From assembly GCA_905235835.1 (NCBI GenBank), contig CAJONQ010000006.1, positions 17,003 to 81,002 on the forward strand: a DNA stretch of 64,000 bases, given 5' to 3'. Source of the stretch: an uncultured Prevotella sp. (lineage in GTDB: Bacteria > Bacteroidota > Bacteroidia > Bacteroidales > Bacteroidaceae). The notes under the pieces are model-generated. The model was not told the DNA's origin. It worked only from the letters and a program-made list of their open reading frames with translations, and did no database searches. A program made the position numbers and the translations under genes. Shown one piece after another: positions 42,184 to 52,640 of the stretch (position 1 is its first letter; every line of letters starts with the position of its first letter).

Positions 42184-45100
42184 TTACATCTGTCGGAGCC
42201 AGTAAAGCCCGTTCACCTTGCTGTTATCAGGACGGAAGGTATGTTGGAGACGGACACCTTTCTGACGGAGGGTGATGTCACCTGTCTTCATATCAATAGA
42301 ATAGACATGGTATTTTCCTGCAGTTATCGGCAGACTGGCTTCTGATGTCTGTGTGTAAACCAAGTAGCCTTTCCGGGTATCACCAATGGCGAGATACCCT
42401 TCTGCGTTCATCACCTTCATCTGACAAGCATCCTTTAATAGGGTCTGTTGGAGGGACTGGGATGATGCGGTGCTGATGGGGATATTGGGAAGTGAACCAC
42501 CTGCCAGCAGTATCGCCCAGCCATAGGTGGGATATTGTTGGGAGAAGAAGGTGACGGCTTTCTCTGGATAACGGTTGCGATACTCGACAACGGAGCGGTA
42601 TGCCTCCTCAAAACCGGTCTTTCCCACTTTGACCTTACGCATCCACTGACGGGGAGCAAGGTTGCGTCCTCCCTCGGGAGCCCATAGTCCGTTGGTGTTG
42701 TAATGCCAGTAGCGGATGTCGATGATATCAACGACTTTCCGGAACTCGGGGTCTGCGAGGATGCTGTCCTGTACGTCCTTGGTACAACTGAGGGCTATCA
42801 GGGGGTGATGTCCTGTCTCTGCCTCCCATTCCGCAACGGTCTTCAACCAGAAACGGGTGAAATGCAACGGTCCTGTATACTCGGCACTGATGGAGTGTAT
42901 CACGTTAGGTTGGTCTTTGGTCTGGTCGAGACACATACGGATATACTGCCGATGGAGGGACTGGAGTAGGGAATTCTGCTCGTCATAGAACTGCTCTGCC
43001 ATGAACACACGCTTGTCACCAGCAAAAGGAACAGGTTCTGGGAAGTCTGTACCGTTGATGTTGTTGACGGGTCGCCATGGACAGTCTACCCAGTGGGCAC
43101 CAGCCTCTAAGATGTTATGCTGGAAATAGTGCTCGTTATAGAGCATGATGTTTTGTCTTGCGGCTTGATGGGCGAACTCATTCAGACGCAGCCAGTACCA
43201 GCGATTGGGCTTTGTCAGGTCATAGCGAGAGAGACCGTCCCATGCGGTACCCTCACCAGTGCGACTGAATGGCTGCTCGTAGAAGGGTGCCCACACATCA
43301 CCATTGGCACGACGGATACGCTCATGGTCTGTCCTGCGGAGGTCATACCATAGTCCATAATTGTGGTAGAGGGAACTATAATGATGGTCGGCAAGGAAGT
43401 TGACGACAGAGTCGATACGGTCTGTCCATCCCAATCCCTCACGTCCTGGTACGAAACGGGTGATGGCTGGCTTGGCACCATTCGTGACGAAATTGTCTTT
43501 CACCCTTCCACTCCACCAAGGAATCGCATACTGATTACCTGTCAGCAGCATACCGTCCACGGCAAGGTGTCCGTTGATGATGGAGTATGCCTTGGTGGTG
43601 GGAGTGTGTTGGGGACGGTTCTGATGATTAGTCATCGCAAGGCGGCTGTGATCAGCAGAACCGTCCCCAAGGGTTGGAATACTGTCCAGCCACATCTCCA
43701 AGGTGAGTCTGGGCTGTGTCAGCGACTCCTGTGCCATCTCCATTGCCTGCTCAACAGTCGGTGAGCTGGACGCATTGGTAGGGCGGGGGAGGATATACGG
43801 CTCGAAGGGGAGCTTCCCTAATCGCTTCTCCAACTGGTCGTAGAACAGACTGCGAGGGGTCACATGGTCGTTGCTGCTGGTCCATTCTCCATTACCAGTG
43901 AGTGTACCCCAACAGCCGTGTCCACTGCAACGGTTGTCCCTGTCAGGGGAATAGCACTCGATGGTGGAGGCTGTACACTGCCACAGCATGGAGTTTGCGG
44001 TGTTCCATCCTGTACCAAACTGGAACTGTTCCAGATTGGCAAAACGGATATCGCTGCCGTCGATATTGACGATGTCAAAGAGCAAACCTGCTGCCCATGA
44101 GCCGATGCTGCCACTGAAGCCCAGCGACTCCTCACCCTCACACTGTACAAAGGCGTTAGGTCCTGCGGCACAATAGCCTGCTGCGAAGTCGTGGATACCC
44201 TGCCGCGAGATGCAACGCTGGAAGAGGGTCTGCTGTCCTCGTGTCAGGAATACCTGTCTGCGCCATCCTCCTATCTCAGAGACGGGCTGCTGGGCAATAC
44301 AGTCTTCAATCGTGATACGACTGGTTTGCTTCTGTAGGTTGACGGCAGAGCCGGCAAGGTGCTGGAAGATGACTTTACGAACCCATGAGTCGCGAACATG
44401 ATTCATAAAGATACCATCCCAGCAATGGTCCTCGTCCTTGGCATTCCAAGTGGCATGCTCGGAGTCAATCGTCAGGTTCTCCACACCGCATTCTGTGAGT
44501 TCTCCCTGATGGTTGGTCTTGATGACCGTTGCCCCACCGTATGTCTGGGAGAGGGTCGTGGTGATAGGAGCGTCGAGGGTAATTGTCGTCCCGTTGATGG
44601 CTGTGATGGTACGGTCCCAGGTGATGTCGATATCCGTAGCCTTCCAACCCGTATAGTCGAGTCCACCACCAAAGTCATTCATATTCAGCGACGCAATCCA
44701 CTCTGTGGTACTGGGACGCAGGATATGGATACGACTACCTGTCTGCAGTCCTTTCGTCGATGCCAACGTGAGTTGCGTACTGCCGGCAGGTACCTTCTCG
44801 TTGACGACAGCAATGGCATCGCCCTCAGTCTTACTCTCCATACCTTCTATATAGATGGCGGCACCACGGTCGGCACCTGTCTTGAGAAGGACGGTCTTGT
44901 ACTTGTCGACACCTCTCAGTACGATACCAGATGTGGTGATACGTATCGCTTTGCTGATCTTGAACACGCCCTCACCCAGCAGGACGCAACCTCGATAGTC
45001 GTTGGCATCGGGCTTCTGTCTTGCCACCTCATCAATCGCCTGCTGGATGCGACCAGCGCAGTCACCGTCCTGCCATGCCACGAAGATGCTGACGGGAATA

Positions 45101-45255
45101 GTGGGGATTGCCTTCTCGGAGGCATGGTAGCCACAGGTGGAGTAGTCCATGGGGATATACAATTCCTTCTTGGGCTTGGGTGCGGCAAACAGGTTTACTG
45201 ACACGAAGCAAATTATTAACAGGGTCGTTAAGCGTGAGATATGATATTTGCTCAT
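42184..45255 (-). CDS. Large secreted two-module protein: pectate-lyase-superfamily beta-helix + C-terminal TIM-barrel-like (DUF6298-type) module
   Basis: Start set to MSKYHISRLTTLLIICFVSVNLFAAPKPKK (signal peptide, CAT 45253-45255) because the promoter lies downstream of the ORF-track start. Beta-helix 'IRITTSGIVLRGVDKYKTVLLKTG'; C-term 'WWSGRVKDNFVTNGAKPAITRFVPGREGLGWTDRIDSVVNFLADHHYSSLYHNYGLWYDLRRTDHERIRRANGDVWAPFYEQPF'. Confidence 0.8.
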   Translation of the reverse strand: MSKYHISRLTTLLIICFVSVNLFAAPKPKKELYIPMDYSTCGYHASEKAIPTIPVSIFVAWQDGDCAGRIQQAIDEVARQKPDANDYRGCVLLGEGVFKISKAIRITTSGIVLRGVDKYKTVLLKTGADRGAAIYIEGMESKTEGDAIAVVNEKVPAGSTQLTLASTKGLQTGSRIHILRPSTTEWIASLNMNDFGGGLDYTGWKATDIDITWDRTITAINGTTITLDAPITTTLSQTYGGATVIKTNHQGELTECGVENLTIDSEHATWNAKDEDHCWDGIFMNHVRDSWVRKVIFQHLAGSAVNLQKQTSRITIEDCIAQQPVSEIGGWRRQVFLTRGQQTLFQRCISRQGIHDFAAGYCAAGPNAFVQCEGEESLGFSGSIGSWAAGLLFDIVNIDGSDIRFANLEQFQFGTGWNTANSMLWQCTASTIECYSPDRDNRCSGHGCWGTLTGNGEWTSSNDHVTPRSLFYDQLEKRLGKLPFEPYILPRPTNASSSPTVEQAMEMAQESLTQPRLTLEMWLDSIPTLGDGSADHSRLAMTNHQNRPQHTPTTKAYSIINGHLAVDGMLLTGNQYAIPWWSGRVKDNFVTNGAKPAITRFVPGREGLGWTDRIDSVVNFLADHHYSSLYHNYGLWYDLRRTDHERIRRANGDVWAPFYEQPFSRTGEGTAWDGLSRYDLTKPNRWYWLRLNEFAHQAARQNIMLYNEHYFQHNILEAGAHWVDCPWRPVNNINGTDFPEPVPFAGDKRVFMAEQFYDEQNSLLQSLHRQYIRMCLDQTKDQPNVIHSISAEYTGPLHFTRFWLKTVAEWEAETGHHPLIALSCTKDVQDSILADPEFRKVVDIIDIRYWHYNTNGLWAPEGGRNLAPRQWMRKVKVGKTGFEEAYRSVVEYRNRYPEKAVTFFSQQYPTYGWAILLAGGSLPNIPISTASSQSLQQTLLKDACQMKVMNAEGYLAIGDTRKGYLVYTQTSEASLPITAGKYHVYSIDMKTGDITLRQKGVRLQHTFRPDNSKVNGLYWLRQM

Positions 45256-45284
45256 CTTTGATGTTGTTTTAGCGATAGTAACTG

Positions 45285-45292
45285 CAAAGATA
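45285..45292 (-). promoter_or_regulatory. Putative -7 element (TATCTTTG) for the beta-helix gene
   Basis: Plus-strand CAAAGATA 45285-45292 about 30 bp upstream of the assigned start. Confidence 0.5.
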
Positions 45293-45458
45293 CGATTAAG
45301 TAAGCAAAAAAACAAGAAAATCTTGAGTTTTTTCAAGCGAGAGTATCTTCGGGATTTTCTCCAAAGATATGAAGATTTTGTGAATCTTCCAAATAAATCA
45401 ATAAAAATCGGATGCACCTTTGCGATGCATCCGATGAAGAGAGATATGTGTCTCTTGA

Positions 45459-47660
45459 TTACTCAGCGAGTGGGTCGAAGGTGCCAGAAGCACCTCCCTT
45501 GTTGTAGTCACCCCAACCGATAGTCTGCTCCAACTGCTTGTTCTGGTTCTGTACACCACTGTTGAAGCCTAACAGATAATACTGAGGTTGGAACTTAATA
45601 TACAGGTCGTTGTGCTGAGAGTCACGTCCGTCACCCTTCTGCTCCTTAACGGCAAGATTGTCCTGGTACCAAGTCTTCAAAGCCTCCAGATCTGCACTAA
45701 GTGTCGCACTATTCAGGTTGATACCTGCAGGACGTGTACCGCCACCATTCAGCAGAGGATCACCATCCCACTGAGCGGTTCCTACACCATACTTATCAGC
45801 CACACGATACTGGATCTTCTCACGACGCTGACCGTTCAGCGGCTTGAATCCAAGCCATGTGCAGGTGTTGCCATCCCAACCAGTGAGAGCCCAAGAACTC
45901 TTCAGGTTAGCCTGACCGGCACCACCGTCAAAGAGCATCCAGCGACGCATGTCGTCGAAGCGCTTGCCCTCGTAGGCGAACTCAATCTGACGCTCATACA
46001 GGATCGCACTCATACAAGCGGCTTGCTCATCACCAACGAAGTCGGCAGTTGTTCTGTCGGGAACACCAGCACGCTGGCGAACCTGATTCATATATCCCAA
46101 TGCAGCACTTACATCACCAGCACCACAAGCAGCCTCCGCAAGGTTCAGCAATACCTCAGCATAGCGGAGTTCGATGAGGGGAGCGGCAGAGTAGAACGGA
46201 CCTGCACCAGACTTCCAACCAGCAGGATTGTAAGTATAGAGTGCTGAGCCATTCAGGTCGAGGTCATCACTCTTCTTGCGAACGAGTATGCTATTGCCGT
46301 ATGTACCACCATCACCTAAGTTGTCGGCACCATAAGAGTTTCCACTCTCCACGTTACCCTGGTCATCAGCACTTACATACCATACGTAGCTCCACAAAGT
46401 GTAGTTAGGACCATCACTTGGGTTGTGAGCATTGTGGATAGAAGCATCACCGTTATAAGCCCAACGGTAACCTGGGAAGGTGAAGGTACGATAGAAACGT
46501 GGGTCACGATTCATAAACGGATAGTCGGTATCCAGAACCTGATCAGAAGCCTTCAACTTGGTGTAGTTGTCAGCGGCAGCAGGAATCTTACCATCACTCA
46601 TCGGGAAGAGGTTGAGCATCATGCGAGAGGGGATAAGTCCGTTACCACCTGTGTTGTCAGGACGGATATAACGCTCCCACATGTTGTTCTTCGCAGCATC
46701 GTCGATACCAGTCAGGATGACTGTTGTGTTGTAGAGGGTAAAGAAGATAGCCTCACGATTTGCCGTCTTTCCTATCTGTGTGAAGACACTGGCAAAGTCA
46801 CTACCATTCACGTTATTGCCAGAAGTGTAAAGACCATAGCCACATGCATTGATTGTTGAAAGGTCTTCCTTCATGGCATTGTATGCGGCAGTCCAACGAG
46901 ACTTGTCGTTAGCACGGTTGAAGATAGGACTAGCCCACAACAGCAGTACACGTCCTTTCAGAGCCAAAGCAGTACCAGAGGTGACGCGTCCATAGTTAGA
47001 ACCGTCTTTCCAACCACCATCTGCTGTCTCACCTGCCAAGAGGAGTGCGGCATTCTCAAGGTCTTCCAGAATAAACTCGATGGTCTCCTTTGTGGTAGAA
47101 CGTGGAGTATAATTGCTCTCAATAGGCTCCAGTACCTCTTTAACCAAAGGCACACCACCATACCACTTAACGAGGTTGTAGTAGCACCATGCACGGAAGA
47201 AGTATGCCTGTCCCAATAGCGTGCTCTTCTGAGCTTCTGTCAGAGAACTCGTCTCCACACCACGAATGAAGTCATTGATGTTACGGATACGTCCGTAAAC
47301 AGCTTCCTGAATATTGTTGGATGTTCCCATGAAGTAGTCGGGGACAGAGGTCGTTGTGGAGTTGTCACTCGACAGGATATTCTCTGGATGAGTGAATGTA
47401 CTGAAACCTGCAAATTCCTCGGTTGACTGACCTGCATCGTCAGAGAGTCCACATGAAGGATATTTCCAAGACATATTCGCTGTTGTAGGCAGACACCAGC
47501 CATACAGGTCGTTCAGACGACCATTCGCTCCATCGTAGTCATTGTATACCTCAGCACCTACCTGGTCGTAGTTCTTCTTGTCCTGCAGGAACTGGTCGCT
47601 GCAAGCAGAGAATGCCAACATGGATGCAATGCCAAAGCTTAAATATTTTATTGCTTTCAT
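45459..47660 (-). CDS. RagB/SusD-family outer-membrane glycan-binding lipoprotein
   Basis: 733 aa, lipobox 'MKAIKYLSFGIASMLAFSACSDQFLQDKKNYDQV', SusD motifs 'AYFFRAWCYYNLVKWYGGVPLVKEVL', 'LRYAEVLLNLAEAA', 'YERQIEFAYEGKRFDDMRRW'. Confidence 0.95.
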   Translation of the reverse strand: MKAIKYLSFGIASMLAFSACSDQFLQDKKNYDQVGAEVYNDYDGANGRLNDLYGWCLPTTANMSWKYPSCGLSDDAGQSTEEFAGFSTFTHPENILSSDNSTTTSVPDYFMGTSNNIQEAVYGRIRNINDFIRGVETSSLTEAQKSTLLGQAYFFRAWCYYNLVKWYGGVPLVKEVLEPIESNYTPRSTTKETIEFILEDLENAALLLAGETADGGWKDGSNYGRVTSGTALALKGRVLLLWASPIFNRANDKSRWTAAYNAMKEDLSTINACGYGLYTSGNNVNGSDFASVFTQIGKTANREAIFFTLYNTTVILTGIDDAAKNNMWERYIRPDNTGGNGLIPSRMMLNLFPMSDGKIPAAADNYTKLKASDQVLDTDYPFMNRDPRFYRTFTFPGYRWAYNGDASIHNAHNPSDGPNYTLWSYVWYVSADDQGNVESGNSYGADNLGDGGTYGNSILVRKKSDDLDLNGSALYTYNPAGWKSGAGPFYSAAPLIELRYAEVLLNLAEAACGAGDVSAALGYMNQVRQRAGVPDRTTADFVGDEQAACMSAILYERQIEFAYEGKRFDDMRRWMLFDGGAGQANLKSSWALTGWDGNTCTWLGFKPLNGQRREKIQYRVADKYGVGTAQWDGDPLLNGGGTRPAGINLNSATLSADLEALKTWYQDNLAVKEQKGDGRDSQHNDLYIKFQPQYYLLGFNSGVQNQNKQLEQTIGWGDYNKGGASGTFDPLAE

Positions 47661-47684
47661 AATTTCTTATCTTAATATTAAACA

Positions 47685-50600
47685 TTAGAAACTCAAGTTG
47701 ACACCAATCGTCCACTTACGCAGGTTAGGATACTTGCCATAAGATCCAGCCATCGGGTTCATGAAACTGTCGGGATATGGGTTGTAGAAGTTTATCAAGT
47801 TCTGACCTGTAATGTTCACACGGATACTCTTGATACCAACAGCACTGTACAACTTGTTAGGAATGGTGTAAGCCAATGTCAGACGGCTCAGACGAACAGT
47901 AGCAGCACTTACACGCCAGAAACTGGATGCGTTGCTGTTGATGCTGTAAGCGAGGTTAGGATAGTGTGCCTCACGATTCTGCTTCATGATCAAGTTGCCA
48001 CTTCCATCATAGATGTCTTGGTATACATACATGTTATCTGGATTCCAGAAAGAAGGCATGTTGTAGAACTCGATGTTAGAGCCGGAAGCAACACCACGTG
48101 CCTCAGCAGGAATCAAGGTGTAACCACCCCAGCTCGCACCCATCTGGGCTGTGAGAGAGATACCCTTCCACTCAGCATTCATATTGATGGTGAAGCCATA
48201 AGGGTTAGAACGGTTAGACAGACATACCTGGTCGTTGTCAGCATCTACTACACCGTCAGGACCTGCATACGTCTTGGTCTCTTGGTTGTAAGCACCACGA
48301 ACATCCTTGTAAATCAACATACCCGGGCGGACCTGATCCTTAGTCATACCCATATAAGAGGTGATGTTGTACTTGGCGAAGTACTCCTCAATGTCCTGGA
48401 AAGAACGGAACATACCGATGCACTGCATACCCCAGGTACCGATATCTGTACGTCCACCATAAACAATCTGACGATAGATATAGTCGTCCTCGAAGTCCAT
48501 CACCAGCACCTCGTTGTCGTGGTAACCAGTATTCAGTCCAATCTTATACTTGAAGTCCTTACCAATCTTATCACGCCAGTTGATACCGATTTCCCAACCC
48601 CAGCTGTTCATCTCACCAAGGTTTGTGGAAGCGGACTGTGTACCGACTGTGGAAGGAACGTTCTGACCAAGGTTCAGCAACATCTCACGGTTACGCTCCT
48701 TATAGTAGTCAACATTGATGGCAAGACGACGGTTAAGTACCTGTAAGTCTAAACCGATATTGGTCTTGTAAGACTTATCCCAGTGTACGTCACGATTGAC
48801 AGCAGAGGTGTTCTTGTTGATAGAGATACGGGTGTTCTTACTTGGATCGATGTTTGTACCCTCACCAAATACGATACTCTTGTTCTTATCAAGGGTGTAT
48901 ATCTGCAGCCATTGCCATGGGGTCAGGTTATCACGACCAGTGATACCCCAACTGGCACGAATCTTCAGGAAGTCAATCCATTTGAGCCATTTAACATCCT
49001 GGAACCAAGGCTCCTCACTGATTACCCAACCAGCAGAGAGAGCAGGGAAGGTTCCCCAGTAGTTTTCTGGAGCGAACTTAGTAGAGGCATCGGAACGGAG
49101 CAGGAACTCAAACAGATAACGATCAGCATAGGCGTAATTGATACGTCCGATGTATGACAGCGTACCACTCTCTGCACGGTTGAACTGCAATGACTGGTCA
49201 CCCTTGGTAGAGTTTGACTGATGAGTAGAGAAACCGTAAGGCTCATTAGCCTGGCTGAGGTTGTATTCACTCTCTGTTTCTGATTTCTCTATAGAGAATA
49301 ACGCTCCGACATTGTGCTTACCGAAAGTACGGTTGTAGTTGAAGGTAAGGTTCATCTGGTAGTTGTCCGTACGAACCATCTGACGACTGCTGTAGTTGCC
49401 GTTGGCATATTCAATGCCATTGAAGTTTGAGTAGTCTAAGTAGTCAAAGGTAGGATCATCACCACTGGTTGGTGTATACAGGTGTTGGCCTGAGCCATAG
49501 CGACGCTGCATGGTGTAGAGCGTATAGGCAGTACCAAACTCATTGGTCTTATCGGTATTGATACTCTTAGAGTAAGAGAACTTCACCTTCAAGCCTTTTA
49601 GAATCTTGCTCCATCCGAAGTCGTAGTTAATACTACCGCTGATATTGATGGTAGAGGTCATGCTCTTGGAGAAGTCACCATTATTCTGCAGTGTCTTGAA
49701 GTGATAGTTCTGGTTCTGCACACGGGCACCATTTGAAGGACCGTAGCTTGGAATAGCAAACTCATCAACATACTCAGGGATATAGCGTGGACGGGTCAGC
49801 ATCAGGTTGTAGTCCTTTTCCGCATTGGTACCACCAACTTTCAAGAGAGGCTTCTCTTTGTTGCCATAGTCACCGCTGACAGTCAGGTTAGCACCCAACC
49901 AGTCACTGATCTTCACGTCAACACCAGCACGGTAGTTCCAACGGTCGTAGTCAAGTTTACCAAGGTTACCATCTTGCTTAAAATAGCTAATACCTGCGAA
50001 ATAGTTCACCTTTTCTGTAGCACCACTGACATTAATGGCATGACGTTGTGTGAAACCAGTCTTCCAGTAGTCGTCCAGCAAATCGTAGTTCAAGTTCTTC
50101 ATTGCAGCCAACTCGTCAGCCTGGAATAATGCTGTGGTACGGTTCAGACTGGTGTTTGTGGGGTCAGCGGCAATCACTGCGTTATAGAGACGTCCGTAAT
50201 CATAAGCACTCAGCATCTTGGCACGGGCAACCTCATCAGTAAAACCGAAGGTTCCGCTATAGGAGATACTTGGAGCACCCATCTTACCTTTCTTGGTGGT
50301 AACAAGGATAACACCGTTGGCGGCACGAGAACCGTAAACAGCAGCGGATGCGTCCTTCAGTACAGAGATACTCTCAACCTCAGAAGGATCGAGGTTGTTG
50401 AATGCCTCTTCACCTAAGTTGTGATAAGTGCTTCCAACCTTTACGTCGTTAGGATAGATATAACCGTCGATAACGTACAGAGGAGACTGGGCACTTGAGC
50501 CGATATCACCCAATGAGTTGACGTCACGGATACGCATGGTAGCATTCTCACCAGGACGGGCATCACCACCAGTAACCGACAGACCGTTTACCAAACCACT

Positions 50601-51023
50601 CAGTGAGCTGGCAAGTCCTCCGTTAGCAAGGTCCTGTACATCGTTCATATCAACAGTAGCGATAGAACCAGTCAGGTGAGCTTTCTTTTGAGTACCATAA
50701 CCAACGACAACGACTTCCTCCAATGTCTGCTTGTCCTCTTCCAGTCTTACTGTACCACCAGGAGCGACAGTCTTTGATAGGTAACCAATATAGGAAATAG
50801 TTACTTTACCTCCTTTGGGAACGTCAATCTTGTAATTACCATCAAAGTCAGTGATAGTGGCGGTCTTTGTGCCCGCTACCGTAACTGTTGCACCGATGAC
50901 AGGTTCACCTGCCTCATCAAGTACGGTACCTGTTACCGTTTGATTCTGTGCCAGAGCCGATGCCGAGAATGTGAGCATGAGGCAGAGGCATAAGGTTTTG
51001 ATATATTTTTTCATAATCTTCAT
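47685..51023 (-). CDS. SusC/RagA-family TonB-dependent outer-membrane transporter
   Basis: 1112 aa, 'VTGTVLDEAGEPVIGATVTVAGTKTATITDFDGNYKIDVPKGGKVTISYIGY', 'LEEVVVVGYGTQKKAHLTGSI', 'ISVLKDASAAVYGSRAANGVILVTTKKGK'. Confidence 0.97.
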   Translation of the reverse strand: MKIMKKYIKTLCLCLMLTFSASALAQNQTVTGTVLDEAGEPVIGATVTVAGTKTATITDFDGNYKIDVPKGGKVTISYIGYLSKTVAPGGTVRLEEDKQTLEEVVVVGYGTQKKAHLTGSIATVDMNDVQDLANGGLASSLSGLVNGLSVTGGDARPGENATMRIRDVNSLGDIGSSAQSPLYVIDGYIYPNDVKVGSTYHNLGEEAFNNLDPSEVESISVLKDASAAVYGSRAANGVILVTTKKGKMGAPSISYSGTFGFTDEVARAKMLSAYDYGRLYNAVIAADPTNTSLNRTTALFQADELAAMKNLNYDLLDDYWKTGFTQRHAINVSGATEKVNYFAGISYFKQDGNLGKLDYDRWNYRAGVDVKISDWLGANLTVSGDYGNKEKPLLKVGGTNAEKDYNLMLTRPRYIPEYVDEFAIPSYGPSNGARVQNQNYHFKTLQNNGDFSKSMTSTINISGSINYDFGWSKILKGLKVKFSYSKSINTDKTNEFGTAYTLYTMQRRYGSGQHLYTPTSGDDPTFDYLDYSNFNGIEYANGNYSSRQMVRTDNYQMNLTFNYNRTFGKHNVGALFSIEKSETESEYNLSQANEPYGFSTHQSNSTKGDQSLQFNRAESGTLSYIGRINYAYADRYLFEFLLRSDASTKFAPENYWGTFPALSAGWVISEEPWFQDVKWLKWIDFLKIRASWGITGRDNLTPWQWLQIYTLDKNKSIVFGEGTNIDPSKNTRISINKNTSAVNRDVHWDKSYKTNIGLDLQVLNRRLAINVDYYKERNREMLLNLGQNVPSTVGTQSASTNLGEMNSWGWEIGINWRDKIGKDFKYKIGLNTGYHDNEVLVMDFEDDYIYRQIVYGGRTDIGTWGMQCIGMFRSFQDIEEYFAKYNITSYMGMTKDQVRPGMLIYKDVRGAYNQETKTYAGPDGVVDADNDQVCLSNRSNPYGFTINMNAEWKGISLTAQMGASWGGYTLIPAEARGVASGSNIEFYNMPSFWNPDNMYVYQDIYDGSGNLIMKQNREAHYPNLAYSINSNASSFWRVSAATVRLSRLTLAYTIPNKLYSAVGIKSIRVNITGQNLINFYNPYPDSFMNPMAGSYGKYPNLRKWTIGVNLSF

Positions 51024-51051
51024 TCTTTTATGTTTAACCTTTCATCTGAGA

Positions 51052-52548
51052 TTAAGGCAGCCAGCGTGGGTCACCAGTCTGACGAGCCACCTGTGTAGCA
51101 CCACTGATGGTGAAGTCGCCAATCGCAGGATTAGCAAACTGTGGATCTTCTTGGATCATCGTTCCAGAGGTGTCGTAGGTTGGATTCTCAGCCTCCTGGA
51201 AAGTACCGTCAGCATTCATATAAGTGTTGTTGGCAAACTCCGCATGAAGTTGGTTGGCACGTCCGTGCAGGAAACGACGGGCAACACCGCTTGGGGAGCA
51301 GTCATAGAAGATACAATTCTTCATAATCCAATAGGAATAATTCTTTGATTGCATACCATTGTAGTTACCCCACTGCCCACCATTCCATGTGACATGGTAG
51401 AATGTACAGTTCAGATAGTTGACGCTATTGGTTGCGGCTTGATACTCAGGTGTGTCTTTCACATACAAATTCGGACCAGTAGCCATACCTGCTTGATAGA
51501 AGTACTTATAGTCACCGGTTACATCATCAGGCTCATAGAATGTAGAGTTGCTCACCGTCAGGTCGTTGATGTGACCGGCCTTGTTTGTCCAGAACACGCC
51601 ACCACCCAGATTTGTTTCAGGTGTCATGTGTACAAAACAGTTATCTACCAAGAAAGTCATACACGCAGTCTTTGCTTGGTTATCAAAGAATAGGTAACTC
51701 TTCAAATTTTCAAAATTACAGCTTACGATGGTAATAGGATCTGTGATGATAGGACCTGTCCATGCGTAAACAGCAGGGTCTATATCAGAAGCGGCAGTTA
51801 CTGTCGTGCTCTTGCTAAATTCGAAGACTCCTTTTGCACCTACACGGGCAGCACAATCGAAATCAAGATATTTGGCATTGAAACCAGCAGTAAAGTTGAT
51901 AGCGGCATCCGCAGAAGTCAATGTGATAGTAGGATGGTTGTCCTTGCTGTTAGAACGCAGTGTTACTGCCTGTCCGTCAAAGTCAATCAGCCCACTGATA
52001 GTATAATCTGCACCACCCTCAAGGTCAAAGTTAAGATTCTCTCCAATCTTGTCTGTGGGAAGATTAGCTGCAAACCAAGTGGTCAGGTCGCTGCCTGCAG
52101 GGATAGTCATGAAAGTAGGAGTAAACGTAGAGAATGCATACTCCAACGTCTCTGATGCGTCGGTATTGTTCTTGCTCTTGTTGCCTAACGTCAAGAGAGT
52201 CATCTGGTAATTGACGTCCTCCTCGCGTTTTGTGGTTACAGAGCAACCGTCAACAATAGAGTCGTTAATAAGTGGTTCATCAGGATTGCTTACATCGATC
52301 AAGTTGATACGATAACCTCCTGCTCCCATAACCACGGGCCATGAAATGGTTTGCGACTTTCCGTCTGCACTGGGTGTAATAGTGATGTCATCAGCAGATA
52401 ATGATGCTACCTGCGTGTTGCTTACACCACTGTCAAACGATTCTTCGTCATAACCATCCTTAGCGCACGATGTAAAGAAGAGGGCACCAGCTCCGGTCAG
52501 AGCTAACGCACAGATCTTACTGTACGTAAATAAATGATTCTGTTTCAT
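51052..52548 (-). CDS. SusE-like surface lipoprotein with FN3-type/DUF4957/DUF5123-like domains
   Basis: 498 aa, lipobox 'LALTGAGALFFTSCAKDGYDEE', beta-helix-like 'FYHVTWNGGQWGNYNGMQSKNYSYWIMKNCIFYDC'. Lies directly upstream of susC. Confidence 0.7.
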   Translation of the reverse strand: MKQNHLFTYSKICALALTGAGALFFTSCAKDGYDEESFDSGVSNTQVASLSADDITITPSADGKSQTISWPVVMGAGGYRINLIDVSNPDEPLINDSIVDGCSVTTKREEDVNYQMTLLTLGNKSKNNTDASETLEYAFSTFTPTFMTIPAGSDLTTWFAANLPTDKIGENLNFDLEGGADYTISGLIDFDGQAVTLRSNSKDNHPTITLTSADAAINFTAGFNAKYLDFDCAARVGAKGVFEFSKSTTVTAASDIDPAVYAWTGPIITDPITIVSCNFENLKSYLFFDNQAKTACMTFLVDNCFVHMTPETNLGGGVFWTNKAGHINDLTVSNSTFYEPDDVTGDYKYFYQAGMATGPNLYVKDTPEYQAATNSVNYLNCTFYHVTWNGGQWGNYNGMQSKNYSYWIMKNCIFYDCSPSGVARRFLHGRANQLHAEFANNTYMNADGTFQEAENPTYDTSGTMIQEDPQFANPAIGDFTISGATQVARQTGDPRWLP

Positions 52549-52640
52549 AAATTAAGTTTTAAGTTATACATGTATAAATATTAGTAGCTATATAGTCTTT
52601 TTCTTAAAAGACGTTGCATAATCTAAAAAGTAATCAATTT

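Noticed and set aside
45256-45417. ORF-track start of the beta-helix protein at 45417
   Set aside because: The first 54 aa lack coding character, a TATCTTTG promoter element lies inside, and a clean signal peptide begins at 45255.
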